Position numbers and translations under genes: made by a program
Assembly: GCA_014523525.1 (NCBI GenBank)
Contig: JAATVL010000271.1
Coordinates: 1 to 12,946, forward strand
Direction of reading: 5' to 3'
From: Nitrososphaerales archaeon TH703
GTDB lineage: Archaea > Thermoproteota > Nitrososphaeria > Nitrososphaerales > Nitrososphaeraceae
DNA length: 12,946 bases
The notes under the pieces: generated by a model
What the model was told of the DNA's origin: nothing
The model's database searches: none
The model's input: only the letters and a program-made list of their open reading frames with translations
Shown here: in pieces, positions 5,156-12,750 of the stretch
Numbering within the stretch: the stretch's first letter is position 1
How the letters are laid out: the number at the start of each line of letters is the position of its first letter

Positions 5156-6583
5156 TTATTTAGACTTATTCGCAGTTTCAATAAAGTTACCATGACCAAT
5201 ATATGATTGATCTACTATCCCATCCTCCATAACTATCTTCCCTCTCACGATAGTAAAAATTGGCCATCCTCTCAGTCTCCAACCATCATAAATAGTATAG
5301 TCAGAATGGGAATTTAAAATATCGGGACTTACGATTTGTTCTTTTTCTAAATCCACAATTGTTAGATCGGCATCAGACCCTTCCATTATTGTCCCTTTTT
5401 TTGGAAATAGTCCAAAAATTCTTGAAGCATTCGCGCTACAAATTTCAGATATCCTAATAAGATCGACTCTTCTCTTATTTACACCCTCACTTAACATTAC
5501 TGGAAGCATTGTTGCTAATCCTGGAAAACCTGAGAGAGCATTCCAAAAATTCCCGTTTGCCTTTTTTCTCTCAAAATCATTGGCAACGTGGTCCGTTCCT
5601 ATAGTATCAATTATGCCCAATCTTATGGCATCCCATAACTTTACAAGATTTCTTTTTGATCTTAGAGGAGGGACCACTTTCCCCATGATATTATCATAAT
5701 CAGTACTATGTGTTAAATAATGAGGACATGTTTCAATCCAAATTTTTAGGTTTTTATATAATCTTTTATTTCGGTAAATTTCATATAACGCCTCTGCTGA
5801 TCCTATGTGAACAAAATACAGATTTGGCTCAAAATTCGATGCAATTTTCATTATCTTTCTTATTGAATAGATTTCTGATGATTCTGGTCTCAATGATGAC
5901 CATAAGTTGAGGAGGTCTGAACTGACATGTTCATTCAACTTGCGCATCTCTTGTATGTTTTTGGAACATTGTGCATGGTCCTCTGCGTGTACTAGTATTA
6001 TAGAACTTAACGCTGAACCTTTCCTAATTATCTCAGTGAGTAGTTTATCGGTCATATCTACTTCAATTTCTTTTAGTGATATATCACCGGGATTGAGATC
6101 AAGCAGAATTTTTTTAAGGTCAGATCCTAAATTCATATAAATTTTAAAAGAATTAATTCCTATCCTTTTCAGGTAACTCATATCGTTAACTTGGCTAGGT
6201 TCAAGAATAGAAGCATGTACTGCATAATCGGTTATATGAGTATCCTTGCTTACAAGGAGATGGTTGACAATTTTTCTATAGGTGCCGTCAAGTCTAATCA
6301 TTCTCATTATTGTTGTTACTCCGCCTGTCACAGCGGAGGCCGATTCGGTTATTGCAGCACTGTTTATGGGTGTATAAACTCCGTAATGAACATGGGGGTC
6401 AATAATACCTGGGAGAATGTATTTGTTCTCTGCATTAATTATTTTATTTGCGGTAACATTTTTAATTGTTTTCTTTAATGCTTTTATCTTTCCGTTTTCA
6501 ATAAGAATATTGGTATTAACAATACCATTGAAGGGAATAATCGCATTTCCATTTTTGATAAGAATGTCGCAAGTATTATTCAA
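5156..6583 (-). CDS. Cyclic amidohydrolase (hydantoinase / dihydropyrimidinase / dihydroorotase family)
   Basis: A cytosolic metal-dependent amidohydrolase that opens cyclic amides (475 residues). The binuclear metal site is complete: His64 and His66 (DPHVHYG), the lysine expected to be carboxylated, Lys147 (SFKIYM), His199 (LVHAEDH), His259 (FVHIGS) and Asp331 (GTDH). Family landmarks ETCPHYL (284-290), KVVPPLRSK (302-310) and GLFPKKGTIMEGSDADLTIVD (391-411) place it with hydantoinases, allantoinases and dihydroorotases rather than other amidohydrolases. The substrate cannot be decided: dihydroorotate, dihydropyrimidines, hydantoins or allantoin are all possible. TTG 6583 is the only usable start before an in-frame stop, with an AT-rich box (6602-6615) about 25 bases upstream. 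It lies 58 bases after TyrRS and 72 bases before the ABC ATPase on the same strand. The ATPase may import its substrate, but that is only a proximity inference. Confidence 0.85.
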   Translation of the reverse strand: MNNTCDILIKNGNAIIPFNGIVNTNILIENGKIKALKKTIKNVTANKIINAENKYILPGIIDPHVHYGVYTPINSAAITESASAVTGGVTTIMRMIRLDGTYRKIVNHLLVSKDTHITDYAVHASILEPSQVNDMSYLKRIGINSFKIYMNLGSDLKKILLDLNPGDISLKEIEVDMTDKLLTEIIRKGSALSSIILVHAEDHAQCSKNIQEMRKLNEHVSSDLLNLWSSLRPESSEIYSIRKIMKIASNFEPNLYFVHIGSAEALYEIYRNKRLYKNLKIWIETCPHYLTHSTDYDNIMGKVVPPLRSKRNLVKLWDAIRLGIIDTIGTDHVANDFERKKANGNFWNALSGFPGLATMLPVMLSEGVNKRRVDLIRISEICSANASRIFGLFPKKGTIMEGSDADLTIVDLEKEQIVSPDILNSHSDYTIYDGWRLRGWPIFTIVRGKIVMEDGIVDQSYIGHGNFIETANKSK

Positions 6584-6641
6584 AATATCATGAATATGTC
6601 AATTAATATTAATTTAATCTTTTGTAACTCGTAATATGATT

Positions 6642-7691
6642 TTAAAGTTCATCTAATATAGTCCAATCCTTAAAGTGATCACGAATGGGTTCTATTGCTT
6701 TATTCAAATAAATGGAAACGGTGTCTTTCAAATCTTTAGGGTGTATCTTTTTCTGATTGTAGTCATGTTCAAGATTCATATAATTATCATAAACTATATT
6801 TCCACCATATTTGCTAGGTCTGTCAATCTTAAATTGTGAGAATCTGTGGAAAATCACATACTTTATGATCTCTAATATAGGATTGTTTTCTGATACACCA
6901 ATAGGACAATAAGCTCTAGATATTTTATTTTTAATCATACTATCATCATCGTGAATCGATATGCCACCCATTTGATTAGTTTTGCTCATTTTACTTGAAA
7001 TCCTGTAATCATCTTGGTCAGTCCCATCCAGAACAAATTTTGATGGTTCACTGAGGCCAGGGAGTAAATGATGATGTACGGAAACTGGTACTTTCCATCC
7101 CAATTTTGGGAAAATTTCTCGTACGAGCATGTGAATTTTTCTTTGATCCATTCCTGCGTGAACAATGTCCAAATCTAATGCCTTAATATCTGCTGACTGC
7201 ATTGAAGGATACATCAATTGCGAAAAATCAAGTTTCTCTTTTTCAGATCTACCCATAATAGTCAGCGCTCTTAGCGTTCGAGATAGTGTCATATGTTTAC
7301 TAAAGATCATAAAATTTTTCCAATATTCGTCATAATTATCATACAGCGTTGATCCTAAAATGATTTTTACCCCTGGACAAAAAATTTTGAAAGCCTCACT
7401 ATAGTATTTGGAAACCTCAATTATTTTTTCCCAATTATTGTCTAACTTATTATTAATGTACGTGTGCCAATCGGCAAGAAATACGTTACAATCAACACCT
7501 GCCTCAATGAAATCATTTATTTTGTAACCAGTCAGAATTAGGCTTCCCAAATGAAGTTTTCCAGAAATTTCTAGACCAATGTAGTGGCGAGGTTTTGAAT
7601 TAGTTTCGAAAATTTGCCTTAGTTCATTTAACTCAACAACCTCTTGGGTAGGTTCTTTCAAAACACGTGCAATCCTGCTTTCGACATCCAT
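6642..7691 (-). CDS. tyrS: Tyrosyl-tRNA synthetase, archaeal type
   Basis: Class I synthetase that charges tRNA-Tyr in the cytosol. Seen in its 349 residues are the adenylate site YIGLEISGKLHLGS (37-50, the HIGH position), LADWHTYIN (72-80), the tyrosine pocket YPSMQSADI (Y161, Q165, D168), MDQRKIHML with Gln183, KMSKT (234-238), and the archaeal C-terminal anticodon region AYCPIGVSENNPILEI ... IHPKDLKDTVSIYLNKAIEPI. Residues Y37, Y161, Q165, D168 and Q183 line up with the tyrosine-binding residues of the Methanocaldococcus enzyme, which separates it from TrpRS. It is longer than the roughly 306-residue Methanocaldococcus protein because of insertions around 200-235. HLGS replaces the more common HLGH. 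The start is ATG 7691. The promoter region is shared with a divergent gene. Confidence 0.93.
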   Translation of the reverse strand: MDVESRIARVLKEPTQEVVELNELRQIFETNSKPRHYIGLEISGKLHLGSLILTGYKINDFIEAGVDCNVFLADWHTYINNKLDNNWEKIIEVSKYYSEAFKIFCPGVKIILGSTLYDNYDEYWKNFMIFSKHMTLSRTLRALTIMGRSEKEKLDFSQLMYPSMQSADIKALDLDIVHAGMDQRKIHMLVREIFPKLGWKVPVSVHHHLLPGLSEPSKFVLDGTDQDDYRISSKMSKTNQMGGISIHDDDSMIKNKISRAYCPIGVSENNPILEIIKYVIFHRFSQFKIDRPSKYGGNIVYDNYMNLEHDYNQKKIHPKDLKDTVSIYLNKAIEPIRDHFKDWTILDEL

Positions 7692-7732
7692 GAGCTAGGT
7701 AAAGATATAGATCGGAATTATTATTTTTACCT

Positions 7733-7744
7733 CTGTAATTACAG
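7733..7744. promoter_or_regulatory. Perfect 12-bp palindrome in the tyrS divergent promoter region
   Basis: CTGTAATTACAG is fully self-complementary and lies about 41 bases upstream of the TyrRS start and 59 bases before the divergent small gene at 7804. An AT-rich box on the minus strand (7716-7727) lies between it and TyrRS. Size and position fit an operator for a dimeric archaeal regulator, without further support. Confidence 0.35.
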
Positions 7745-7770
7745 TCTGAAATCGTAATTTTAATTCCTTA

Positions 7771-7780
7771 ATATTAATAT
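7771..7780 (+). promoter_or_regulatory. Possible TATA box for the small gene at 7804
   Basis: ATATTAATAT is centred about 28 bases before GTG 7804, the spacing expected if transcription starts at or next to the start codon (leaderless mRNA). Confidence 0.35.
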
Positions 7781-7803
7781 GTGATAAAGAAGTATGATGT
7801 AAG

Positions 7804-7959
7804 GTGAAAATTAAAGATCTTTTTGGCGGCGAAATAGTTGGTACGGGTTCTGATTTTATAGTAGTTCTTAAAGGTAAAGACAGGCTTTTGTTACAATTCA
7901 CCTCTCACAATATAATAAAACTAAAAAAAGAGGCAACACCATATGGCTCATCAATATAG
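7804..7959 (+). CDS. Possible 51-residue hypothetical protein
   Basis: An open frame from GTG 7804 to TAG 7957-7959 encodes 51 residues that read like a small beta-rich domain: an opening MKIKDLFGGEIVGTGSD, then alternating hydrophobic stretches (FIVVLKG, RLLLQFTS, NIIKLKK) and a polar end. It has no signal peptide, membrane helix or cysteine, and I recognise no family. Support comes from the composition, the TATA-like box 28 bases upstream, and the otherwise empty 338-base gap between tyrS and top6B. The GTG start is the only one near the front. It ends 70 bases before top6B on the same strand and could be transcribed with it. Chance cannot be excluded at this length. Confidence 0.42.
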   Translation: MKIKDLFGGEIVGTGSDFIVVLKGKDRLLLQFTSHNIIKLKKEATPYGSSI

Positions 7960-7995
7960 GAATATTTTATCCATTTTCACTACAATCTGACTATT

Positions 7996-8017
7996 TTTGA
8001 TAAAAAGTTAAATTTAG
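7996..8017 (+). promoter_or_regulatory. AT-rich promoter candidate for top6B-top6A
   Basis: TTTGATAAAAAG followed by TTAAATTTA lies 15-35 bases before TTG 8030. The spacing fits a leaderless archaeal transcript beginning at the TTG. No Shine-Dalgarno-like sequence is seen before that start. Confidence 0.3.
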
Positions 8018-8029
8018 TAACGTACAAAC

Positions 8030-9967
8030 TTGCACCAATTGACATCAAAAGTTACAACTGAAGTCTTAGAGAAAGGAACAAAACAAGTAAAAACTATTTT
8101 ACAAATAGCTCAAAAACAAAAAACAAAAATCCGTTATGATAAAAAAGCAGAATCAGAATTTTTTGTCGATAATTCTGCTCTTGCAGGTTTTACTGGCGAA
8201 CGGATTCTCTATATGTCAGTGAGAGAATTGATTGAAAATTCATTGGATTCCTGCGAAATAAATCACATATTACCAGTTATTCATTTAAGACTAAAGCTGC
8301 TAGACGGGCTGAATGATCTGTGGACTATATCCTGTAAGGATAATGGCATTGGAATACCATCGGAGAAAGTTCCTGTCGCTGTTTGCTCATTCTTAACTTC
8401 TGGAAAATATGTTGAAAAGCAACAAAGGGGTCTATTTGGAGTTGGTTTGAAGATGATAGCCGCATTTTCAACTAAAGATACAGATCATCCTCTGAGGGTA
8501 TGGTCCAAATCAGAAGAAGAATCACAATGCTATTTTGATCTCAGAACGGATATTGGAACAAATAAACCAATCACTCTTTTTAAAAAGAATGTCAAGAATG
8601 ATGAATCACAAATCGAAGGTGACTCTGGTTTTAAAGTTGAAGCCGTACTGCGTGCAAAATTATCTCCTGTAACAAAAAATAAAATCTACGACTATGTCAG
8701 TCAAACAAGCATCGTAAATCCATATGCAATCATTACATTTGAAACAGATGAAGGAAAGGTAACGTTTAAAAGAAGAACAGAGATCATGCCAAATCCTTCA
8801 AGGGAAGTATTACCACATCCCTATGATATGGATCTTAAAACTCTAAAGAAAGCTATTTTAAATTTTATGAATCAAAAGACGACTCTGCAGGGTATACTTT
8901 CTAATTCATTTCAAAAAATGTCTAATGATAAGGCTAAAGAAATTATTACAAGGGCTGGATTGCCCATAAAACCGGCAGACAAATATGACGAACACGAATT
9001 GATTAAGGTGGTAAATGTTTGCAAACATACGAAATTTCAGTCCCCAAATACAGACCATTTGAGCCCGATAGGGGAAAAAATTCTTACTGTTGGAATGACA
9101 TCTGAATATTCAATTATTCTAAATAAGGAAACAGGGAACTCTGGAAGTCAAACTCAGCTATCTGCCAAAATATTAAAACCAGCATTAACGGCTTATTCTT
9201 CAAGAATTTGCATTGTGAATAATAGGCCAACAATTGTAGAATGTGGAATTGCTTATGGAGGGGATATTCCCTCATTCAAACTCTTTAGATTTGCCAATAA
9301 AATTCCCCTTCTATATGATGAGGGTTCTGATGTTGCACGAGAAGTAATTTCTGAAGTGGGAATAAATAAAATGGGAATTTCAAAAAAGGAAGTTAAGGAA
9401 CAATATTCTCATGTAGAAACAAAATCTGACAGGACCGTAGAATATCTTCCAATCCACATTTTCTTTCATATTTGTTCAACAAAGATACCGTATAAAACTG
9501 CAGGAAAAGAGAGCATCGCTTCAGAAGGCGATCTGAAAAAATATATGAAATCATGCTTATCAGATCTTTATAGAAAAGTAAGTGCTCAAATTAGAAGAGA
9601 ATTAAAGTTAAAGGAGGACGAAAATAAACTAAGGCTCTACAAACATTATATTCCATTCATAATAGATGCGATATCAGAATCAATAAAAATTGATTCAAAA
9701 AAGCTATCCATAGCATTTCAAAATTTGGCAGAAAGATACGTTAGTGGAGAATTAACAAATATTACTAAACAAATCTTTCCAGATTCGAACCAAAAAAGAA
9801 ACCAAATCAACAATAAAAAGAACAACGATAAAAAGAACACTGTTAACAACGATAACGGGAATGAAAATAACCTAAACAAATTTGATACGCGAACTAGTGT
9901 CCCAAAACATGGTAACAAAACTAAGCTAGATAAAATTAACATACACCGCAAAATTACTAAAAAATAA
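8030..9967 (+). CDS. top6B: DNA topoisomerase VI subunit B
   Basis: ATPase subunit of the A2B2 type IIB topoisomerase, which passes one DNA duplex through another to relax supercoils and decatenate chromosomes. The GHKL site has N-box RELIENSLDS (65-74, Asn70), DNGIGIP (104-110) and QRGLFGVGLKM (132-142). The H2TH and transducer regions follow, with FRFANKIPLLYDEGSDV (419-435) and ICSTKIPYKTAGKESIA (481-497), where Lys493 matches the switch lysine. These closely match the crenarchaeal enzyme. At 645 residues it is over 100 longer than the roughly 530-residue Sulfolobus protein. The excess is partly a longer N-terminus and mostly a basic, Asn/Lys-rich low-complexity tail from about residue 585. 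The start is TTG 8030; an in-frame TTG at 8039 is the alternative, and an in-frame stop lies at 8018-8020. top6A follows 13 bases later, so the two form one unit. Confidence 0.96.
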   Translation: MHQLTSKVTTEVLEKGTKQVKTILQIAQKQKTKIRYDKKAESEFFVDNSALAGFTGERILYMSVRELIENSLDSCEINHILPVIHLRLKLLDGLNDLWTISCKDNGIGIPSEKVPVAVCSFLTSGKYVEKQQRGLFGVGLKMIAAFSTKDTDHPLRVWSKSEEESQCYFDLRTDIGTNKPITLFKKNVKNDESQIEGDSGFKVEAVLRAKLSPVTKNKIYDYVSQTSIVNPYAIITFETDEGKVTFKRRTEIMPNPSREVLPHPYDMDLKTLKKAILNFMNQKTTLQGILSNSFQKMSNDKAKEIITRAGLPIKPADKYDEHELIKVVNVCKHTKFQSPNTDHLSPIGEKILTVGMTSEYSIILNKETGNSGSQTQLSAKILKPALTAYSSRICIVNNRPTIVECGIAYGGDIPSFKLFRFANKIPLLYDEGSDVAREVISEVGINKMGISKKEVKEQYSHVETKSDRTVEYLPIHIFFHICSTKIPYKTAGKESIASEGDLKKYMKSCLSDLYRKVSAQIRRELKLKEDENKLRLYKHYIPFIIDAISESIKIDSKKLSIAFQNLAERYVSGELTNITKQIFPDSNQKRNQINNKKNNDKKNTVNNDNGNENNLNKFDTRTSVPKHGNKTKLDKINIHRKITKK

Positions 9968-9980
9968 GATGTAGATTTTC

Positions 9981-11087
9981 ATGGCTCCAAAAGATAGACG
10001 ACATCAAGAAATAAATAATAAAATCAGGAAAATAATGAAAAATGTCGGTGATGATATTCTTATTCAGGGTATTATGCCAAGTCTTGAAATTCCAAAAGTT
10101 GGGTATGATAACACTGTCTGGTCAGATGAGAAGAGAATGCTTACCATAGGTAACAAGACAGTTCAGATTGGCCCTAATAGTTCAAAAAAAATACCAACAT
10201 TTGCACAATATTTAGTCATGGCAAATGCTATAAGAAAATTGTTAGACGAAGAAATGGAAAGTACAATAAGAGGTATGTACTATGCCACCCTAAGCACTGT
10301 GGGTGATGAAAAGAATCAACAAAAATTCTGGAGTGGCCAGGATGATTCTGATGATGCAATAAAAGCAATTGAGCTCTTGACAAATGTTCCACGAGAGGAA
10401 TTTTCTGTTACTTCCAAACCTAAAGGAATGATTTCAGGGCCCATAACTCTTAGCGTTGGAGGAGATTTGATTGATTGTAATCTTGGAAGTAGGGCAACAT
10501 CCCAACTAATTCCTACAAATATTCGAGATCTTGAAATTGTAAAGGTAAAAGCAGATTTTGTGATGGTCGTTGAGAAAGATACTGTACTTAATAATATAAG
10601 AAAATCAGGTTTTATACAAAAATACAATGCGATACTGCTAACAGGATCAGGAGAGCCAGATCGGGCTACAAGAATGATGGTTAAAGTGCTAAACGAAAAG
10701 TGGAAAAAGCCAGTAGTTATTTTTGCTGATGCTGATCCATGGGGGTTGGGCATTGCATTACGATACAAAATTGGGAGCGAATCTTTAAGTTACGATAGTG
10801 ACAGATTGGTAACACCAAACTCAAAGGTCCTAGGAATGATGTTTTCCGATATTTATGAATATAATATACCAAAGGTCGCTAGACTTGCTGCTACTCAAGA
10901 AGATCTAAACAGGGCAAATGATATGAAGAAAAAACCATGGCTCCAGGATAAACGATGGAAGAGAGAATTGAATTTGTTTCTAGAGCACAAAGAAAAATGT
11001 GAATTGGACGCTTTTTTCAAATATGGATTCAAGTATTTAGCTGATACTTATTTACCAAATAAATTGAGAGAAGCAGGGGTCATCTAG
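9981..11087 (+). CDS. top6A: DNA topoisomerase VI subunit A (Spo11-like)
   Basis: DNA-cleaving subunit of topoisomerase VI, homologous to the meiotic Spo11 protein (368 residues, normal length). The winged-helix part has the cleavage motif RGMYYATL (97-104); Tyr101 aligns with the R-x-x-[FY]-Y catalytic tyrosine that attaches to the DNA 5' end. The metal-binding TOPRIM domain has Glu198 (VVEKDT) and the acidic pair Asp250/Asp252 (FADADPWG). Between them LTGSGEPDRATR (220-231) stands where most relatives have TGKGYPD. The C-terminal part, including LADTYLPNKL (353-362), also fits the family. It starts at ATG 9981, 13 bases after the top6B stop. It faces the convergent glycosyltransferase gene across 47 bases. 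Confidence 0.95.
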   Translation: MAPKDRRHQEINNKIRKIMKNVGDDILIQGIMPSLEIPKVGYDNTVWSDEKRMLTIGNKTVQIGPNSSKKIPTFAQYLVMANAIRKLLDEEMESTIRGMYYATLSTVGDEKNQQKFWSGQDDSDDAIKAIELLTNVPREEFSVTSKPKGMISGPITLSVGGDLIDCNLGSRATSQLIPTNIRDLEIVKVKADFVMVVEKDTVLNNIRKSGFIQKYNAILLTGSGEPDRATRMMVKVLNEKWKKPVVIFADADPWGLGIALRYKIGSESLSYDSDRLVTPNSKVLGMMFSDIYEYNIPKVARLAATQEDLNRANDMKKKPWLQDKRWKRELNLFLEHKEKCELDAFFKYGFKYLADTYLPNKLREAGVI

Positions 11088-11088
11088 A

Positions 11089-11127
11089 CTGATATATCCT
11101 GATAATTATTATCAGTACATCTATCAG
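11089..11127. terminator. Nested palindrome between convergent genes
   Basis: CTGATAATTATTATCAG (11099-11115) is an 8-bp inverted repeat with a one-base centre. It is enclosed by CTGATA (11089-11094) and TATCAG (11122-11127), which repeat the arm sequence. The element begins two bases after the top6A stop and ends eight bases before the glycosyltransferase stop. A bidirectional transcription end or mRNA-stabilising hairpin is likely; there is no long T-run. Confidence 0.45.
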
Positions 11128-11134
11128 AATCTTA

Positions 11135-12658
11135 TCAAGTTAGTGGATCATTAGCCTTTACATCTTGCAAACTATATTTGGTTGATGGTCCCAAATAGAG
11201 ACTAGCCTTATTATTACTATTTTTGGACTGGATTATACTAAGGTATGCTACATAAATAAATCCAATAGTTTGTAATGCGATTAGAGGAACAAATATGGGA
11301 TTCCCAGATAACAAAGATATGGCTATTGTAACGCACCCATAAGCACCAAAAAAGATCTCCAATAAAGTAGTTTTAGTAAATGGTAGAACGTATTTGTTAT
11401 TTTTCCAATCTTGATTTTTTTCCATTATTCCAAATTTTGGTGTTCTTAAGAATTCATTCCTTCTTCCAAACAAGGCGTCAAATATAGCCACAGAATTGTT
11501 AATGGAAATTCCAGTTGCATAAAAGATCATGAACAAGTACTGAAGTGCTTTTGTTCTCCAATTCTCACGCCAAATTTTTCTAATCATTATCATATATGTT
11601 ACTGGTCCCATTAGAAGATATATAACGAGCCCAATTGCTGGTGCCCAAGCAGTATCAGATATCTGATAATTCGTCAGCAGCAGAATGGGAAATATGAGGA
11701 ATTGTATTAGAAATAGGGGATTAATAATGTGCTTGGTTAATTGAATGAATATCTGAATTTTAGTATCTATCGGAAGTTTTCTATGAAATAATAGAATAAT
11801 CAAAAGTTTCTTTGCTACTTGTACGGAACCTTTTGCCCATCTGAATTGTTGGCGCTTTGCAGCATTCATTTGGACAGGGAGTTCAGCATTTACAACTAGA
11901 TTCTCGTCAAACATACACTTCCAACCTTTCATCTGTGCACGAAAGCTCAAGTCTAAATCTTCAACGAGCGTGCTGGTATGCCAACCACCTGCATCTTTTA
12001 TACATATTGTCCTCCAGATGCCAGCTGTTCCATTAAAATTCATAAAAAGGTGTGTAAGGCTCTTCGCTTTTTGTTCTATAAAAAAATGAAAGTCCAAAGA
12101 TACCGCTTGAGCTTTTGTCAATATTGAATACATTTCGTTAATGTGACCCCACCTTGCCTGAACCAGTCCTATCTTTGAATCGTCAAAATAGCTTAGGGCC
12201 TTTCTTAAAAAATCACTTGCAGGAATAAAATCTGCATCGAATATGGCAATAAATTCGCCCTTGGCAAATTTCAATCCTTCTTTGAGAGCTCCAGCTTTGT
12301 AGCCAGATCTATTTACCCTGCGAATAACGGTTATACTGAATCCTACCTTATTATATTTATCAACTAAAGTTCCAATAATATCTGAAGTTTCATCATCTGA
12401 GTCATCAAGGACTTGTATTTCCAACCGTTCTTTTGGAAAATCTAACCTACAGATTGCATTAATTAGACGAGCAGCGACGTATTTTTCATTGTAAATCGGT
12501 AACTGAATCGTTACTAACGGACAAGTTTTAACATTATAATTCATTTTCTTTTTAATTTTGTGAGTTTCTGAATTCCTTATTGACATGTAACTCAGATAAT
12601 TAAAATTCAAAGTGTAAACTGTCATTATCCAAGCTATTGCCATCAAAATGCAGTACAA
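11135..12658 (-). CDS. Processive family 2 glycosyltransferase, cellulose-synthase-like membrane protein
   Basis: A 507-residue integral membrane enzyme expected to join sugars from a nucleotide sugar into a beta-linked surface polysaccharide or glycolipid. The cytoplasmic GT-A domain carries PLVTIQLPIYNE (47-58), LDDSDD (84-89), DADF (141-144), LVEDLDL (231-237) and QQFRW (270-274), the full D,D,D,QxxRW set of processive glycosyltransferases. Membrane segments are predicted near residues 1-25, 308-330, 340-360, 372-392, 432-450 and 454-474. It resembles cellulose and glucomannan synthases, but the sugar cannot be read from motifs, and no PilZ domain is seen. The start is TTG 12658; ATG 12643, five codons later, is a plausible alternative. 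TATA-like CTATAAATA (minus strand, about 12721-12729) lies upstream, after the ferredoxin stop, so it may have its own promoter. Extracellular matrix or cell-surface synthesis is the likely role. Confidence 0.9.
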   Translation of the reverse strand: MYCILMAIAWIMTVYTLNFNYLSYMSIRNSETHKIKKKMNYNVKTCPLVTIQLPIYNEKYVAARLINAICRLDFPKERLEIQVLDDSDDETSDIIGTLVDKYNKVGFSITVIRRVNRSGYKAGALKEGLKFAKGEFIAIFDADFIPASDFLRKALSYFDDSKIGLVQARWGHINEMYSILTKAQAVSLDFHFFIEQKAKSLTHLFMNFNGTAGIWRTICIKDAGGWHTSTLVEDLDLSFRAQMKGWKCMFDENLVVNAELPVQMNAAKRQQFRWAKGSVQVAKKLLIILLFHRKLPIDTKIQIFIQLTKHIINPLFLIQFLIFPILLLTNYQISDTAWAPAIGLVIYLLMGPVTYMIMIRKIWRENWRTKALQYLFMIFYATGISINNSVAIFDALFGRRNEFLRTPKFGIMEKNQDWKNNKYVLPFTKTTLLEIFFGAYGCVTIAISLLSGNPIFVPLIALQTIGFIYVAYLSIIQSKNSNNKASLYLGPSTKYSLQDVKANDPLT

Positions 12659-12750
12659 AAATCCGCTAAATTCTGATATTATCTTCTATCACTCCCCATT
12701 GTAAAAATATACAAGTAAATATTTATAGGTTCACTGTAAATCTAAGAATC

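Noticed and set aside
7695..7901. 68-codon minus-strand frame upstream of tyrS
   Set aside because: It covers the divergent promoter region and the opposite strand of the more plausible 7804-7959 gene, and has no family match.
10316..10768. 150-codon minus-strand frame inside top6A
   Set aside because: Antisense shadow of a strongly conserved gene, with Ser/Thr-rich composition typical of such shadows.
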